This document shows, piece after piece, positions 1 through 8,997 of a DNA stretch of 45,771 nucleotides. How positions within the stretch are numbered: the stretch's first letter is position 1; each line of letters opens with the position of its first letter. Source of the stretch: Thioalkalivibrio nitratireducens (lineage in GTDB: Bacteria; Pseudomonadota; Gammaproteobacteria; Ectothiorhodospirales; Ectothiorhodospiraceae); assembly GCA_011390385.1 (NCBI GenBank), contig JAABSN010000006.1:1-45771 (forward strand), read 5' to 3'. The notes beneath the pieces were generated by a model that worked only from the letters and a program-made list of their open reading frames with translations, did no database searches and was not told the origin of the DNA. A program made the position numbers and the translations under genes.

Positions 1-925
1 CCGGGTCGGGAACCCGACCCGTGATCCCGACCACCATCTCCGGCGACGTTCCCCAGCTGACCTGGGGCTCGATCGCCGCAGCATCCAGTTCCACGACATG
101 GTCAAACCGCGCGTCCGGGTCACTGACCAGATCGCGCCATGCCGCCGCCGCCCGCTCGAACATCTCGCCCGACGGTGACTGCGGCCGTCCGCGAACGTAC
201 TCGATGGTCTTTTCGTCGACGGCGACCATGCCCGCGCGGGCTCCCGCCTCGATCGCCATATTGCAGACCGTCATGCGCCCCTCGATGGACAGGCTGCGTA
301 TGGCGGAACCACCGAATTCGATGGCGTAGCCATTGCCTCCGGCGGTTCCAATGCGGCCGATGATCGCCAGCACCACATCCTTCGCCGTGACCACGGGACG
401 CAAGTCACCCTCCACCCGCACCAGCATGCTGCGGGACTTGCCCTGCCACAGGCACTGCGTCGCCAGCACGTGTTCGACCTCGGAAGTGCCGATACCAAAG
501 GCCAGCGCACCCAGCGCACCGTGGGTGGAGGTATGGGAATCGCCGCAGACCACGGTCATGCCAGGCAGCGTCGCGCCCTGTTCGGGGCCGATCACGTGCA
601 CGATACCCTGGCGCAGGTCCTGCATCGGAAAGAACCTGAGCCCAAACGCCGTGACGTTGCTCTCCAGGGTCTCCACCTGAACCCGCGACACCGGGTCGGC
701 GATCCCAGCGCTGCGGTTCTCGGTCGGCACGTTGTGATCCGGGACCGCAAGCACCGAATCGGCCCGCCAGGGCCGGCGACCGGCCAGCCGCAAACCCTCG
801 AAGGCCTGCGGCGAGGTCACCTCATGCACGAGATGCCGGTCGATATACAGAAGTGCGTTACCGTCGTCCTGCTCGCGTACCGCGTGCGCCTGCCAAAGCT
901 TGTCGTACAGCGTCTGTCCGGCCAT
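1..925 (-). CDS. leuC: 3-isopropylmalate dehydratase large subunit, partial (C-terminus beyond left edge)
   Basis: Isopropylmalate isomerase large subunit, which with LeuD converts 2- to 3-isopropylmalate in leucine synthesis. The translated 308 N-terminal residues begin [16 protein letters not shown] and contain the aconitase-family stretches [21 protein letters not shown] and [32 protein letters not shown], which are typical of LeuC. The Fe-S cysteines of the family lie in the missing C-terminal part and cannot be checked. The start is well supported: AGGAGG sits 5 nt before the ATG. It is divergent from a LysR regulator, which suggests local control. leuD/leuB would be expected off the left edge, but this is not visible. 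Confidence 0.95.
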   Translation of the reverse strand, partial: MAGQTLYDKLWQAHAVREQDDGNALLYIDRHLVHEVTSPQAFEGLRLAGRRPWRADSVLAVPDHNVPTENRSAGIADPVSRVQVETLESNVTAFGLRFFPMQDLRQGIVHVIGPEQGATLPGMTVVCGDSHTSTHGALGALAFGIGTSEVEHVLATQCLWQGKSRSMLVRVEGDLRPVVTAKDVVLAIIGRIGTAGGNGYAIEFGGSAIRSLSIEGRMTVCNMAIEAGARAGMVAVDEKTIEYVRGRPQSPSGEMFERAAAAWRDLVSDPDARFDHVVELDAAAIEPQVSWGTSPEMVVGITGRVPDP

Positions 926-1023
926 GAATCCTCCTGCCCAGTAGGTTCCAGATCGAGACGGCGCATGGCCGCCACACCCAATATTCGACGAGCGCCTTGA
1001 GCTGACTTCTGCCCGATTCGACG

Positions 1024-1060
1024 CAACAGCCGTTTCTTCCCAGAACGGAAACGGCTGTTG
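1024..1060. promoter_or_regulatory. Perfect 13-bp inverted repeat between leuC and lysR
   Basis: CAACAGCCGTTTC (1024-1036) is followed after 11 nt by its exact reverse complement GAAACGGCTGTTG (1048-1060). It lies about 100 bp upstream of the leuC start and about 120 bp upstream of the lysR start. No T-tract follows on either strand, so it does not look like a simple intrinsic terminator. It may be a hairpin in the leuC leader RNA or an operator. The function is inferred. Confidence 0.5.
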
Positions 1061-1177
1061 ATTTTCACGCGCCACACCCAGCATCCGGGCTGGGAACAAG
1101 CCCGATTGTTGCCTGCTGCAGACATAACAGCAAGTCGCGTTTATTATCCAACGCATTCCCAAAAAGAATACCAAACC

Positions 1178-2095
1178 ATGACACGCCTACGCCCGGAGCA
1201 CTTCAGTATCGAGACCCTTGCCGCGTTCGTGGCAGTGGTCGACTGCGGCAGCTTCTCCGCGGCAGCGGAGCGGCTGCATCTGACCCAACCGGCGGTTACC
1301 AAACGCATACAGTCGCTGGAACAGACTTTGGGCCTCCCGCTGTTCGAGCGCCTGGGGCGCCAGACCCGGCCCCTGGAGTCCGCGACCATCGTGTTGCCAC
1401 AGGCCCGCGAAATCCTTGCCCGACTGGCTGACATCGAACGCAGCCTGCGTGATCGCAGCGACCGGATCGAGGGCATGCTACGGCTTGCGACATCGCACCA
1501 CATCGCGTTGCACCGCTTGCCAATGGCCCTGAATGCATGCCGCACCCGATACCCGGACATCGAACTGCAGTTGCTGTTCCTCGACTCCGAGGCCGGGATC
1601 GACGCGGTGGCGCGACGGCAGGTCGACCTGGCCCTGGCGACCCTGCCGGACAGACTTCCGGAAGGGCTGCAGGCCGGTGCCCTCTGGAGGGATCAACTCA
1701 CCCTGATGCTGCGCGAAGACTTGCTGGAGCGCGCCCCCGACCCGGCCTCTGGAGAGTGGCTGACCTGGCTGGAGACCCAGCCAGCGATCCTGCCGCCGGC
1801 AGGCAGCGCAACCCGAGTCCGCGTCGACCGAGCCCTGCATCGGGCCGGGGTGCACCTGGAGGCTGGTCACCAGAGCCCTTATCTGGAAGTCATCCGGATG
1901 CTCATCCGGGCGGGCCTCGGTGTTGGTGTGCTGCCACGCTCGCTACACACCCATGGACTCGCCTGCGTCGACGTGCCGGGACTGAAGATCACGAGGACTC
2001 TGGGCTGGGTAAGGCACGGCACGCGGCACCAATCACGCGCGGAAAGCGCGTTCGTCGACCTGCTGCGGGAAGCAGATACCGGGCTGGAAGGCTGA
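1178..2095 (+). CDS. LysR-family transcriptional regulator beside leuC
   Basis: A 305-residue LysR-type regulator of normal family length. The N-terminal winged helix-turn-helix is clear at about residues 8-66 ([26 protein letters not shown] then [23 protein letters not shown]), followed by a periplasmic-binding-protein-like effector domain. The ATG at 1178 places the HTH at the usual distance from the N-terminus. An in-frame ATG at 1058 would add 40 residues with no LysR similarity. It is transcribed away from leuC across a 252-bp spacer with a strong inverted repeat, so control of leucine genes is the natural inference. It runs convergently into leuA with only 29 bp between stops. Effector unknown. 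Confidence 0.9.
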   Translation: MTRLRPEHFSIETLAAFVAVVDCGSFSAAAERLHLTQPAVTKRIQSLEQTLGLPLFERLGRQTRPLESATIVLPQAREILARLADIERSLRDRSDRIEGMLRLATSHHIALHRLPMALNACRTRYPDIELQLLFLDSEAGIDAVARRQVDLALATLPDRLPEGLQAGALWRDQLTLMLREDLLERAPDPASGEWLTWLETQPAILPPAGSATRVRVDRALHRAGVHLEAGHQSPYLEVIRMLIRAGLGVGVLPRSLHTHGLACVDVPGLKITRTLGWVRHGTRHQSRAESAFVDLLREADTGLEG

Positions 2096-2124
2096 CTCAC
2101 ACCCCCTCGTTGCCATTCACTCGG

Positions 2125-3825
2125 TCATTGCGCCCTACTCCGCTCGGCCACATCTCCCGCACGGCACGCCTCGGACGACGCGAGTGCCGTCAGTATCGCC
2201 TGTACCGCAGCCCCGGCACTGTCTTCGGCGATGGCCGCACCGGCCACGCGCACCCCATTCACCATGATCGCGACCGCAGCCAGAGCCCTCGCGCCGGTAC
2301 TGTGGTCCAGCGCGTGTTCATCGAACTCGACCACCTCCAGCGCCACCCCGTAGCGCCGCTCCAGCGCGGAAACCAGGGCCGAAACGACACCGTCGCCACG
2401 AGCCGTGAGCCGCTGCACCACGCCCGATTGCTGCAGCTGCACGTCGATGCTCACCTGCCCACGTTGCCGGTTCATGCGGTAACCCGCCAGCCGCCAATCG
2501 GAAGGCACCTCCAGATAGAAGCGCTCGAACAATGCCCGGACCGTGCGCGAATTCACCTCGGTCCCGGTGGCCTCGGCCTCCGTCTGCACCTGCCGGGCGA
2601 ACTCGACCGCCAGCCACCGTGGCAGACTGATGCCATGATCGCGTTCCAGCACGTGGGCCACGCCGCCCTTGCCGGACTGGCTGTTGATCCGCACCACGGC
2701 CTCGTAGCGGCGGCCCAGATCGAGCGGATCGATAGGCAGGTAGGGCACGTTCCAGGTGCCGCCATTGCGGGCACGGTGACCGAGGCCCTTGCGTATCGCA
2801 TCCTGGTGGCTGCCAGAGAACGCGGTATAGACCAGTTCGCCGGCCCAGGGATGGCGGGGGTGTACCGGGAGGGCCGTACACTCGCGATACACGTTCTCGA
2901 TTCCTGTCATGTCCGACAGATTCAGCGTGGGATCGATGCCCTGGGAATACAGGTTCATCGCCACGGTGATCAGGTCCATGTTGCCGGTTCGCTCGCCATT
3001 GCCGAACAACGTGCCTTCGAGACGATCTGCCCCCGCCAGCAGACCCAGTTCGGCAGCGGCAACGCCCGTACCCCTGTCGTTGTGGGTATGCAGCGACAAC
3101 ACGAAGTGCTCACGCATCGCGACCCGGTCGCAAAACCACTCGACCTGATCCGCAAAGACGTTGGGCGTGCTGACCTCCACCGTCGCCGGCAGGTTGATGA
3201 TCACACGCTGCCCCTGATCCGGCCGCCAGATCGCGTTCACCGCGTTCACGACCTCGACCGCGTAGTCGGGCTCGGTCGCGGAATAACTCTCCGGCGAATA
3301 CTGGAAGCTCCACTGGGTGTCCGGGTAGGCCGCTGCCGCTTCCCGGACCCAGCGCGCACCGTTCTCCGCAATCGTGCGCACTCCGGCGCGGTCCATCCCG
3401 AAGACCTGCTCCCGCTGCGCCGGACTGGTGGAATTGTAGACGTGCACGATGGCCCGGGGCACACCGCTCAGGGCCTCGAAGGATCGCGCGATCAGGTCCT
3501 GCCGGGCTTGCGTCAGAACCTGAATGGTCACCTGCGGCGGAATGCGGTTCTCTTCGATCAGCCGCCGTGTGAAGTCGAAATCAGCCTGCGACGCCGAGGG
3601 AAAGCCGACCTCGATCTCGGTCAGGCCGATGGCGACCAGCAGATCGAAGAAACGGAGCTTCTGCTCCACCGACATCGGCCGCTCCAGCGCCTGATTGCCA
3701 TCACGCAGGTCCACGCTCGCGAACAGCGGAGCCTGCGTGATGCTCTGATTCGGCCATCGGCGGTCCGGTTTTTCGATGGCCGGCACGGGCGCGTACTTGC
3801 GATGGTCGAAGGAAACGTGGCTCAT
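2125..3825 (-). CDS. leuA: 2-isopropylmalate synthase (fungal-like LeuA type, about 560 aa)
   Basis: Catalyses acetyl-CoA + 2-ketoisovalerate to 2-isopropylmalate, the first committed step of leucine synthesis. The 566-residue protein has the DRE-TIM signature at residues 40-44 (DLRDGNQAL), VGFPSASQADFDF, the metal-binding HTHND motif (LSLHTHNDRGTGVAAAELGL) and GNGERTGNMDL. A C-terminal regulatory (LeuA allosteric) domain follows from about residue 430. The start MSHVSFDHRKYAPVPAIEKPDRRWPNQ is typical for the longer LeuA group. It is divergent from an Lrp/AsnC regulator across an AT-rich 161-bp spacer. leuA is not adjacent to leuC here: a LysR gene separates them. Confidence 0.96.
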   Translation of the reverse strand: MSHVSFDHRKYAPVPAIEKPDRRWPNQSITQAPLFASVDLRDGNQALERPMSVEQKLRFFDLLVAIGLTEIEVGFPSASQADFDFTRRLIEENRIPPQVTIQVLTQARQDLIARSFEALSGVPRAIVHVYNSTSPAQREQVFGMDRAGVRTIAENGARWVREAAAAYPDTQWSFQYSPESYSATEPDYAVEVVNAVNAIWRPDQGQRVIINLPATVEVSTPNVFADQVEWFCDRVAMREHFVLSLHTHNDRGTGVAAAELGLLAGADRLEGTLFGNGERTGNMDLITVAMNLYSQGIDPTLNLSDMTGIENVYRECTALPVHPRHPWAGELVYTAFSGSHQDAIRKGLGHRARNGGTWNVPYLPIDPLDLGRRYEAVVRINSQSGKGGVAHVLERDHGISLPRWLAVEFARQVQTEAEATGTEVNSRTVRALFERFYLEVPSDWRLAGYRMNRQRGQVSIDVQLQQSGVVQRLTARGDGVVSALVSALERRYGVALEVVEFDEHALDHSTGARALAAVAIMVNGVRVAGAAIAEDSAGAAVQAILTALASSEACRAGDVAERSRAQ

Positions 3826-3986
3826 CTGTCAGTCCTCTGATACTGGAGGGGTCGGGTCGGATTTTCCGTCCCCCGATTCGAGCTACCATGATATTTGACC
3901 AATGACGCAATTAGTAACCTATTTTTCTCATATGATGTCCATTATTGGCAGAATATTGCTATTTTATATCCTACGAGGACATTTTC
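3826..3986. promoter_or_regulatory. AT-rich divergent promoter region, leuA / lrp-like gene
   Basis: A sharp local drop in GC content between divergent starts, containing runs such as ATTTTTCTCATATG and GCTATTTTATATC. CAGAATATTGCTA at 3949-3961 resembles part of the degenerate Lrp consensus (CAG, A/T core, CTA). This is the likely shared control region. Individual -35/-10 boxes are not assigned with confidence. Confidence 0.45.
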
Positions 3987-4493
3987 ATGAATCGCACCCA
4001 GGGGCAGACCATGCCGCATCCCTTGAACCGCACCGACCGCCGGATCCTCGAGACATTGCAGGAGGACGCCGGCCTCTCGAACCAGGCCCTGGCGGAACGA
4101 GTTGGCCTCAGCCCATCGCCCTGTCTGCGCCGCGTGCGTGCACTGGAAGAGGCCGGGATCATCCTCGGCCGGGTCGCCCTGCTCGATGGCAAGCGCCTGG
4201 GCCTGGAATTGACAGCCTTGATCCATATCGGCATGGACCGGCACACGCCGGAGCGCTTCGCCAGTTTTGAGGAAGCCGTGGCCGGCTATCCCGAGGTCCA
4301 GCATTGCTTCCTGATTACCGGACAGGCGGCGGACTACTTGCTGCAGGTGGTGGTTCCCGACATGGATGCCTATCAGGATTTCCTGCTGCGCCGGATCACA
4401 CGACTCGAGGGGGTCAGCAGCGTGCACTCCAGCTTTGTGCTGCGACGAGTCGTCGACCGCACGGCCTTGCCGCTGAACTACCTGCGTACCTGA
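3987..4493 (+). CDS. Lrp/AsnC-family transcriptional regulator
   Basis: A 168-residue feast/famine regulator. The N-terminal HTH begins LNRTDRRILETLQEDAGLSNQALAERVGLSPSPCLRRVRALEEAGII, and the C-terminal RAM (ligand-binding) domain covers residues about 75-160. The ATG at 3987 has GAGG 8 nt upstream. ATG 4011 is an alternative starting nearer the conserved LNRTDRRIL. A longer version beginning at a TTG (3945) adds residues of no family character. Its divergence from leuA suggests amino-acid-responsive control of leucine synthesis, as is common for Lrp proteins. The target is inferred from position only. Confidence 0.93.
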   Translation: MNRTQGQTMPHPLNRTDRRILETLQEDAGLSNQALAERVGLSPSPCLRRVRALEEAGIILGRVALLDGKRLGLELTALIHIGMDRHTPERFASFEEAVAGYPEVQHCFLITGQAADYLLQVVVPDMDAYQDFLLRRITRLEGVSSVHSSFVLRRVVDRTALPLNYLRT

Positions 4494-4562
4494 GAGCGCC
4501 GCCACCGCTTACCATGAAAAGCAATCGGCAGAAATGAAGGCCGGCCTCTCGCAAACGACGAT

Positions 4563-6350
4563 TCAGGCGGGATCGACGTGTATCTGCAACCAGTACTCGA
4601 GCAGCGCCAGGTGCCAGAGCTTGGAACCCTGGATTCGGGTGAAATGCCCGTCGGGTTCATCGAGCAGTCGCTGTACGTACTCGGGCCGGTAAAGACCCCG
4701 CTCCCTCGCTGCCTGCGAGCCGAGGATGTCGCGCATGAAGTCGAGAAATTCCCCGCGCACGTATTTCAGTGCCGGGACCGGGAAGTATCCCTTGGGACGA
4801 TCCAGAACCGCGTCGGGCAAACGCCCCCGGGCGATCTGTTTCAGCACTTTCTTGCCGCCTTCACCCAGCTTCAGGTGCGGCGGCATCGCGGCAGCGGTTT
4901 CGACCAGTTCATGATCCAGAAATGGCACTCTGGCCTCGAGGCCAAAGGCCATGGTCATGTTGTCCACCCGTTTGACCGGATCATCGACGATCAGCGTCGT
5001 CGCATCCAGTGCAAGTACCGCGTCGATGAAGCTGTCGGCACGATCGGTCTCCAATGCCGCAAGTTCTTCCCGAAGCCACTCGCCGGCGATGTCGGTCGCT
5101 GGCGGATCGGCCAGCAGTTCACGCATTTCGGGATCATCACGATCGAAATAATGCCTGCGGAAGCGATCGGCCCAATCTCCGGAGCGATCGTCCGCCATTC
5201 GCGGATACCAGAAATAGCCGCCGAACACCTCGTCGGCGCCCTGCCCCGACTGCACCACTTTCACGTGCCGCGACACCTGTTCGGACAGCAGGTAGAAGGC
5301 CACCGCATCCTGGCCGAACATCGGTTCCGCCATCGCGGCGACAGCTTCGGGCAACCGCCGGAGCACCTCGGCGTTCGGAATCAGTGTTGCCTGATGATCC
5401 GTCGCGTAACGCTCGGCGACCGGGTTCGAGTACTCGAACTCGGAGCCTTTTTCCTCCGGCTGATCCTCGAAGCCGACGGTGAAGGTGCGCAAATCGCGCG
5501 CGCCTTCCTCCACAGCGAGAGCGACAAGCAAACTGGAGTCCAGCCCGCCGGAAAGCAGTATCCCAACGGGGACATCGGCGACCTCGAGGCGCCGCCGCAC
5601 TGCTTTCCGCAAACCGGCCTCGATCCGCTCGCGCCACTCACCATCATCGAACGCGTGAGACGGGCGCCGGGCACAGAGACGCCAGTAGCATTCCAGATGC
5701 TCATGCCCATCCGCCTCGATCACCAGGTAGTGTGCAGGTTGCAACTTGCGGATACCCCGCATCACCGTGCGCGGTGCCGGCACTACCGCATGCAATGAGA
5801 ACAGAAGGTGCAGTGCCTCGGGATCCAGGCTGGTGTCGATATCTCGGCTCGCGAGCAGTGCCTGGGTGTTCGAGGCAAAACGCACGCCGGACGCGGAGCG
5901 GGCGAGGTAAAGCGGCTTGATGCCCATTCGATCGCGCGCCAGAAGGATCTTCTGGGCTTTCGAATCAAACAGGGCGAAGGCGAACATCCCGTGCAATCGG
6001 GCCACCACACCCTCGCCCCACTCGGCGTAGCCGCGCAGAATGACTTCGGTGTCGCCGGTGGAAAAGAAGCGGTGCCCGCGCTGCTCCAGATCCGCACGCA
6101 ACGCCCTGAAGTTGTAGATCGCGCCATTGAAAACCAGCGCCAGCCCCGTCTCGGGATCGAACATCGGCTGATGCGCCCGCTGCGAGAGATCGAGGATCGA
6201 TAACCGCCGATGACCCAACGCCACCCGACCCGATGCCCAGAGGCCATCGGCGTCCGGTCCACGCCTCGCCAGCGCAGGCAGCATCCTTGCCACCGCATCC
6301 ACATTGGCGCGCCGATCACCCCAGACATACTCACCCGCGATACCACACAT
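4563..6350 (-). CDS. Asparagine synthase-like amidotransferase, probably N-acetylglutaminylglutamine amidotransferase
   Basis: A 595-residue class II glutamine amidotransferase. MCGIAGEY gives nucleophile Cys2, FNGAIYNF and GDTEVILRGYAEWG belong to the glutaminase half, and the ATP-pyrophosphatase loop SGGLDSS lies at residues 267-273. The stretches SLHAVVPAPRTVMRGIRKL, MAEPMFGQDAVAFYLLSEQ and VVQSGQGADEVFGGY resemble the amidotransferase that finishes N-acetylglutaminylglutamine amide (an osmolyte of halotolerant bacteria) more than AsnB. The ATG has GGGAG 6 nt upstream. The usual partners (GNAT/ATP-grasp synthetase, peptidase) are not adjacent, so ordinary asparagine synthetase activity cannot be excluded. 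Confidence 0.85.
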   Translation of the reverse strand: MCGIAGEYVWGDRRANVDAVARMLPALARRGPDADGLWASGRVALGHRRLSILDLSQRAHQPMFDPETGLALVFNGAIYNFRALRADLEQRGHRFFSTGDTEVILRGYAEWGEGVVARLHGMFAFALFDSKAQKILLARDRMGIKPLYLARSASGVRFASNTQALLASRDIDTSLDPEALHLLFSLHAVVPAPRTVMRGIRKLQPAHYLVIEADGHEHLECYWRLCARRPSHAFDDGEWRERIEAGLRKAVRRRLEVADVPVGILLSGGLDSSLLVALAVEEGARDLRTFTVGFEDQPEEKGSEFEYSNPVAERYATDHQATLIPNAEVLRRLPEAVAAMAEPMFGQDAVAFYLLSEQVSRHVKVVQSGQGADEVFGGYFWYPRMADDRSGDWADRFRRHYFDRDDPEMRELLADPPATDIAGEWLREELAALETDRADSFIDAVLALDATTLIVDDPVKRVDNMTMAFGLEARVPFLDHELVETAAAMPPHLKLGEGGKKVLKQIARGRLPDAVLDRPKGYFPVPALKYVRGEFLDFMRDILGSQAARERGLYRPEYVQRLLDEPDGHFTRIQGSKLWHLALLEYWLQIHVDPA

Positions 6351-6420
6351 GCCCGACTCCCTGCGTTTTCCGCAAGTGTACCGGCCTTGGGGGTGTCAAC
6401 GCTTCATTCAAGAGGCCCGG

Positions 6421-7374
6421 TCAGAGATTCGTCCGCGGCCCACACCGTGCCATGGATGACCAGTCGGGAAGACCATCCGTTTCAGGTATGGGTTCGGCAA
6501 ATGCCAGGCGCAGGGATTCCACCAACGCCTGGGCAGCGGTACCGGCTCGATCGCGGTCGGAAAAAGCCACCGAAAACGGAACCACCTGCATCGCACCCGC
6601 TTCGAGTTGCAAAGGCACCAGCGTACCCCGAGCCAGGGCATCACGGACCAGGCATTCCGGAAGCCACGCAATGGCAAAGCCGGCTTCGACAATACACAAC
6701 GCGGTATGCATGTGACCCACAGTCCAGCGCTGCTCAGCCTCCAGCCATCCCGCGTCGGACCCATCGGGCTCGCCCGAGGAATCGCGCACCACGACCTGCC
6801 GACTATGTCGCAGGTCGCGCAGAGACAGCGGTCTCCCCTCCCGAGCGAGCACATGACCAGGATGTGCCACACAGATCAATCGCACCTGCCCGAGCGGTTC
6901 GCCAAGAAATCCCGGGGGAATCACCGGCCCGACGAGAAGGTCCGCCCGCCCCTCGGCAAGGAGTTCGCCACCTCCCTGCAGCACGCTCTCGTGCAACTGC
7001 ACACGGGTATTGGGGAAGCGGCGTGAGAATCCCTCCAGCGCGTCGATGATCATAGCCTGTGGCACGATCTGATCCACAGCCAACACCAGTTCGGTCCTTA
7101 CGCCCTCCCCCAGCGCAAGGGCCAACCCCTCCATGTCCCGCGCTTCATCCAGAAGATGACTGGCACGACGCAGGAGAGCGTTACCTGCGGGCGTCAGCTC
7201 GGCCTTTCGCCCGCGCACCTCGAGCAGGGCGACACCCAGTTGCATCTGCAGCTTCTGCACAGCGTGGTTGATGCTTGAGGGGCTCTTGTGAACCAGATCG
7301 GCAGCCTTGGCGAAGCCGCCAGCATCGACCACTGCCTTCAACATTCGCCATTGTTCCAGCGTGACTTTTGGCAT
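6421..7374 (-). CDS. LysR-family transcriptional regulator
   Basis: A 317-residue LysR-type protein with start MPKVTLEQWRMLKAVVDAGGFAKAADLVHKSPSSINHAVQKLQ, so the HTH lies at about residues 5-62. The effector domain follows (ELVLAVDQIVPQAMIIDALEGFSRRFPNTRVQLHESVLQGG, RADLLVGPVIPPG). An upstream in-frame ATG at 7413 adds 13 residues and is less likely. It lies 70 bp upstream of the amidotransferase on the same strand, so it may be cotranscribed with it. Target and ligand are unknown. The SSINHAVQKLQ recognition helix is of the subtype often annotated as AllS/CysB-like, but no specific assignment is supported. Confidence 0.9.
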   Translation of the reverse strand: MPKVTLEQWRMLKAVVDAGGFAKAADLVHKSPSSINHAVQKLQMQLGVALLEVRGRKAELTPAGNALLRRASHLLDEARDMEGLALALGEGVRTELVLAVDQIVPQAMIIDALEGFSRRFPNTRVQLHESVLQGGGELLAEGRADLLVGPVIPPGFLGEPLGQVRLICVAHPGHVLAREGRPLSLRDLRHSRQVVVRDSSGEPDGSDAGWLEAEQRWTVGHMHTALCIVEAGFAIAWLPECLVRDALARGTLVPLQLEAGAMQVVPFSVAFSDRDRAGTAAQALVESLRLAFAEPIPETDGLPDWSSMARCGPRTNL

Positions 7375-7413
7375 ATCCGCGCTCTCCAATTGACTGCAAG
7401 CCCCGGACTGCAT

Positions 7414-7777
7414 CCGGTCGGCCGCAGATCATGGCGACCCTGGTGAGACTCACCGTAATGAAAACTGTACGTTAGAAAACGCTAATACTATAGCAGAACC
7501 GGCCGGGTGACACCTCTGCACCTATCATCAACGGCGATGGTTGTCGCACGCCCGTCAACGTGAAAGTCGCTCGTAGGGTGCCGTGAGGCGCAGCCGAACC
7601 GCACCGATAGCTCGCAGGCCCTGGCCCCCAGGCTCCCAAGCCTCGAGCGGCGCAATTCGCTGCGCTCATTGGCACCCTACGCGTTGCAGCGTCCGGGGTG
7701 GCGCGCATGGGCATGACCGTTGACGCCTGAATTCCGCCTGGATGACCCTTGCCAACAGCCCCTACGCTGGCTGGAAA
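7414..7777. other. Intergenic region upstream of the LysR gene
   Basis: No gene seen. The left part is AT-richer and holds the palindrome TTAG-N6-CTAA at 7472-7485, a plausible autoregulatory site for the LysR gene that starts at 7374. The right part holds a copy of the dispersed repeat (7573-7680). The remaining 97 bp up to the patatin stop show nothing recognisable. Confidence 0.5.
7573..7680 (+). repeat. Dispersed MITE-like element, copy 1
   Basis: 108 bp with perfect ends GTAGGGTGCC and GGCACCCTAC. The left arm reads on as GTGAGGCGCAGCCGAACCGCACC, and the right arm contains GCGCAATTCGCTGCGCTCATT. It matches the copies at about 8.8, 14.1, 38.9 and 40.1 kb. No ORF, so non-autonomous. Confidence 0.8.
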
Positions 7778-8707
7778 TCAACGATCCAGCCGTTGCCTCA
7801 ACCCGGATTCCAGTGCTTCCAGTGCAGGCCTCGATTGGCTCAGGATCTCCTCGAAACGATGGAAGTCCAGAACCCTTATGTTTCGAACTTCCGGCCGGAT
7901 CAGGAAATCGGGAGCGCCCTGCTTCAGTTTTTCGCGAAGAATGGACGCCTGCATGATCTGGAACGTATTGAAGATGTTGTCGAGGGCCGACGGATCCGCA
8001 TCGCCTGCATCCGCTGTCCGCACCCCCAACACGTCCACGCCGATCACAATGTCGCAGTCGGACAGCAGATCGAACGGCACGGGATTGGTGAGTCCACCGT
8101 CGACGAGAAGTCGATCCGCATGCTTCACCGGCCGGAACAGGCCGGGCATGGCCATGCTGGCCTCCACAGCCGGCCATAGAGCACCCGACTCGAAGACCAC
8201 CATCTCCCTGTCCCAGTAGTCGGTCGCCACCACCCGCAATGGGATTTCGAGTTCGTCGAACCGGGAAACACCGGCCGTCTCTTCGAGAAACCGGCTAAAG
8301 GCCTCGGACTTGATGATGCCACCGCCTCGCGACGCCGGATCGAAAAAGCTGAACCAACGCATCAGATCCTCTTTCAGCAGAGAATCGATCCAGCTTTCAT
8401 CGCTGGAGACGGTCAGTTGATTCAGCAACTCTCGAATATCAGCCCCGGACAACCCCGCAGCGTAGAGCGATCCCATCACGGCCCCGATACTGGAACCACT
8501 GATGCGATACGGCCGCACCCCAAGGTCATCCAGCAGTTCGAATATCAGCAGATGGGCGAGCCCGCGGGCTCCGCCGCTGCCCAGTGCCAGACCGATCCGG
8601 GGACCTCCGGCGGCTGCAAGAGTTTTCGGCGCAAGCGCCAAAGCGAGTAACAGCCGCAACGTCTGCCGCCGATTCCAGGTCGCGGATCTGTTCATCTGCT
8701 CCACCAT
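7778..8707 (-). CDS. Patatin-like phospholipase family protein
   Basis: A 309-residue patatin/RssA-type serine hydrolase acting on acyl esters. It shows the oxyanion-hole motif GSGGARG (43-49), the nucleophile elbow GSSIG (Ser73) and the catalytic DGG in LLVDGGLTNPVPFDLL, giving the Ser-Asp dyad. The N-terminus MVEQMNRSATWNRRQTLRLLLALALAPKTLAA has two arginines before a hydrophobic stretch, so it resembles a Tat or lipoprotein-free Sec signal and export is likely. Start chosen at 8707 (GGGAG just upstream). ATG 8695 and ATG 8755 are alternatives. The gene is flanked on both sides by copies of the dispersed repeat. Confidence 0.88.
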   Translation of the reverse strand: MVEQMNRSATWNRRQTLRLLLALALAPKTLAAAGGPRIGLALGSGGARGLAHLLIFELLDDLGVRPYRISGSSIGAVMGSLYAAGLSGADIRELLNQLTVSSDESWIDSLLKEDLMRWFSFFDPASRGGGIIKSEAFSRFLEETAGVSRFDELEIPLRVVATDYWDREMVVFESGALWPAVEASMAMPGLFRPVKHADRLLVDGGLTNPVPFDLLSDCDIVIGVDVLGVRTADAGDADPSALDNIFNTFQIMQASILREKLKQGAPDFLIRPEVRNIRVLDFHRFEEILSQSRPALEALESGLRQRLDR

Positions 8708-8778
8708 CGCTCCCGAATTCTCTACCACACTAACTGTCCTGGTCGTTCCTGCCACCCCGGAACATGAAAAGTGCGGGC

Positions 8779-8868
8779 GCAGGGTGTCACTGAGCGCAGC
8801 GAATTGCGCCGTTCAGGGCCCGGGCGGCTAGTTCCGGTGCGGTTCGGCTGCGCCTCACGGCACCCTGC
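8779..8868 (-). repeat. Dispersed MITE-like element, copy 2
   Basis: About 90 bp in the opposite orientation to copy 1. It starts GCAGGGTGTC, continues TGAGCGCAGCGAATTGCGCC, and ends with CGGTGCGGTTCGGCTGCG followed by CTCACGGCACCCTGC. The terminal repeats have diverged by a base or two, and the centre is shorter than in copies 1 and 6. Confidence 0.75.
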
Positions 8869-8997
8869 GCAGGCTCTTTCACGCCAACATTTCAGCTCCC
8901 GCCAAATCATGGACATAAGCATCATGGCGTGGCACCGGAAACCTCGTTCGCAACACCCCTTGAATCTAGTTCATTTTCCGGATCATAATCAAATCCC

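Noticed and set aside
1537..3840. 767-codon plus-strand frame across lysR and leuA
   Set aside because: Shadow of lysR (other frame) and of leuA (antisense); no conserved motif.
3945..3986. Upstream TTG extension of the Lrp/AsnC protein
   Set aside because: The added residues (MAEYCYFISYEDIF) are encoded by the AT-rich promoter region, and the ATG at 3987 has a proper SD.
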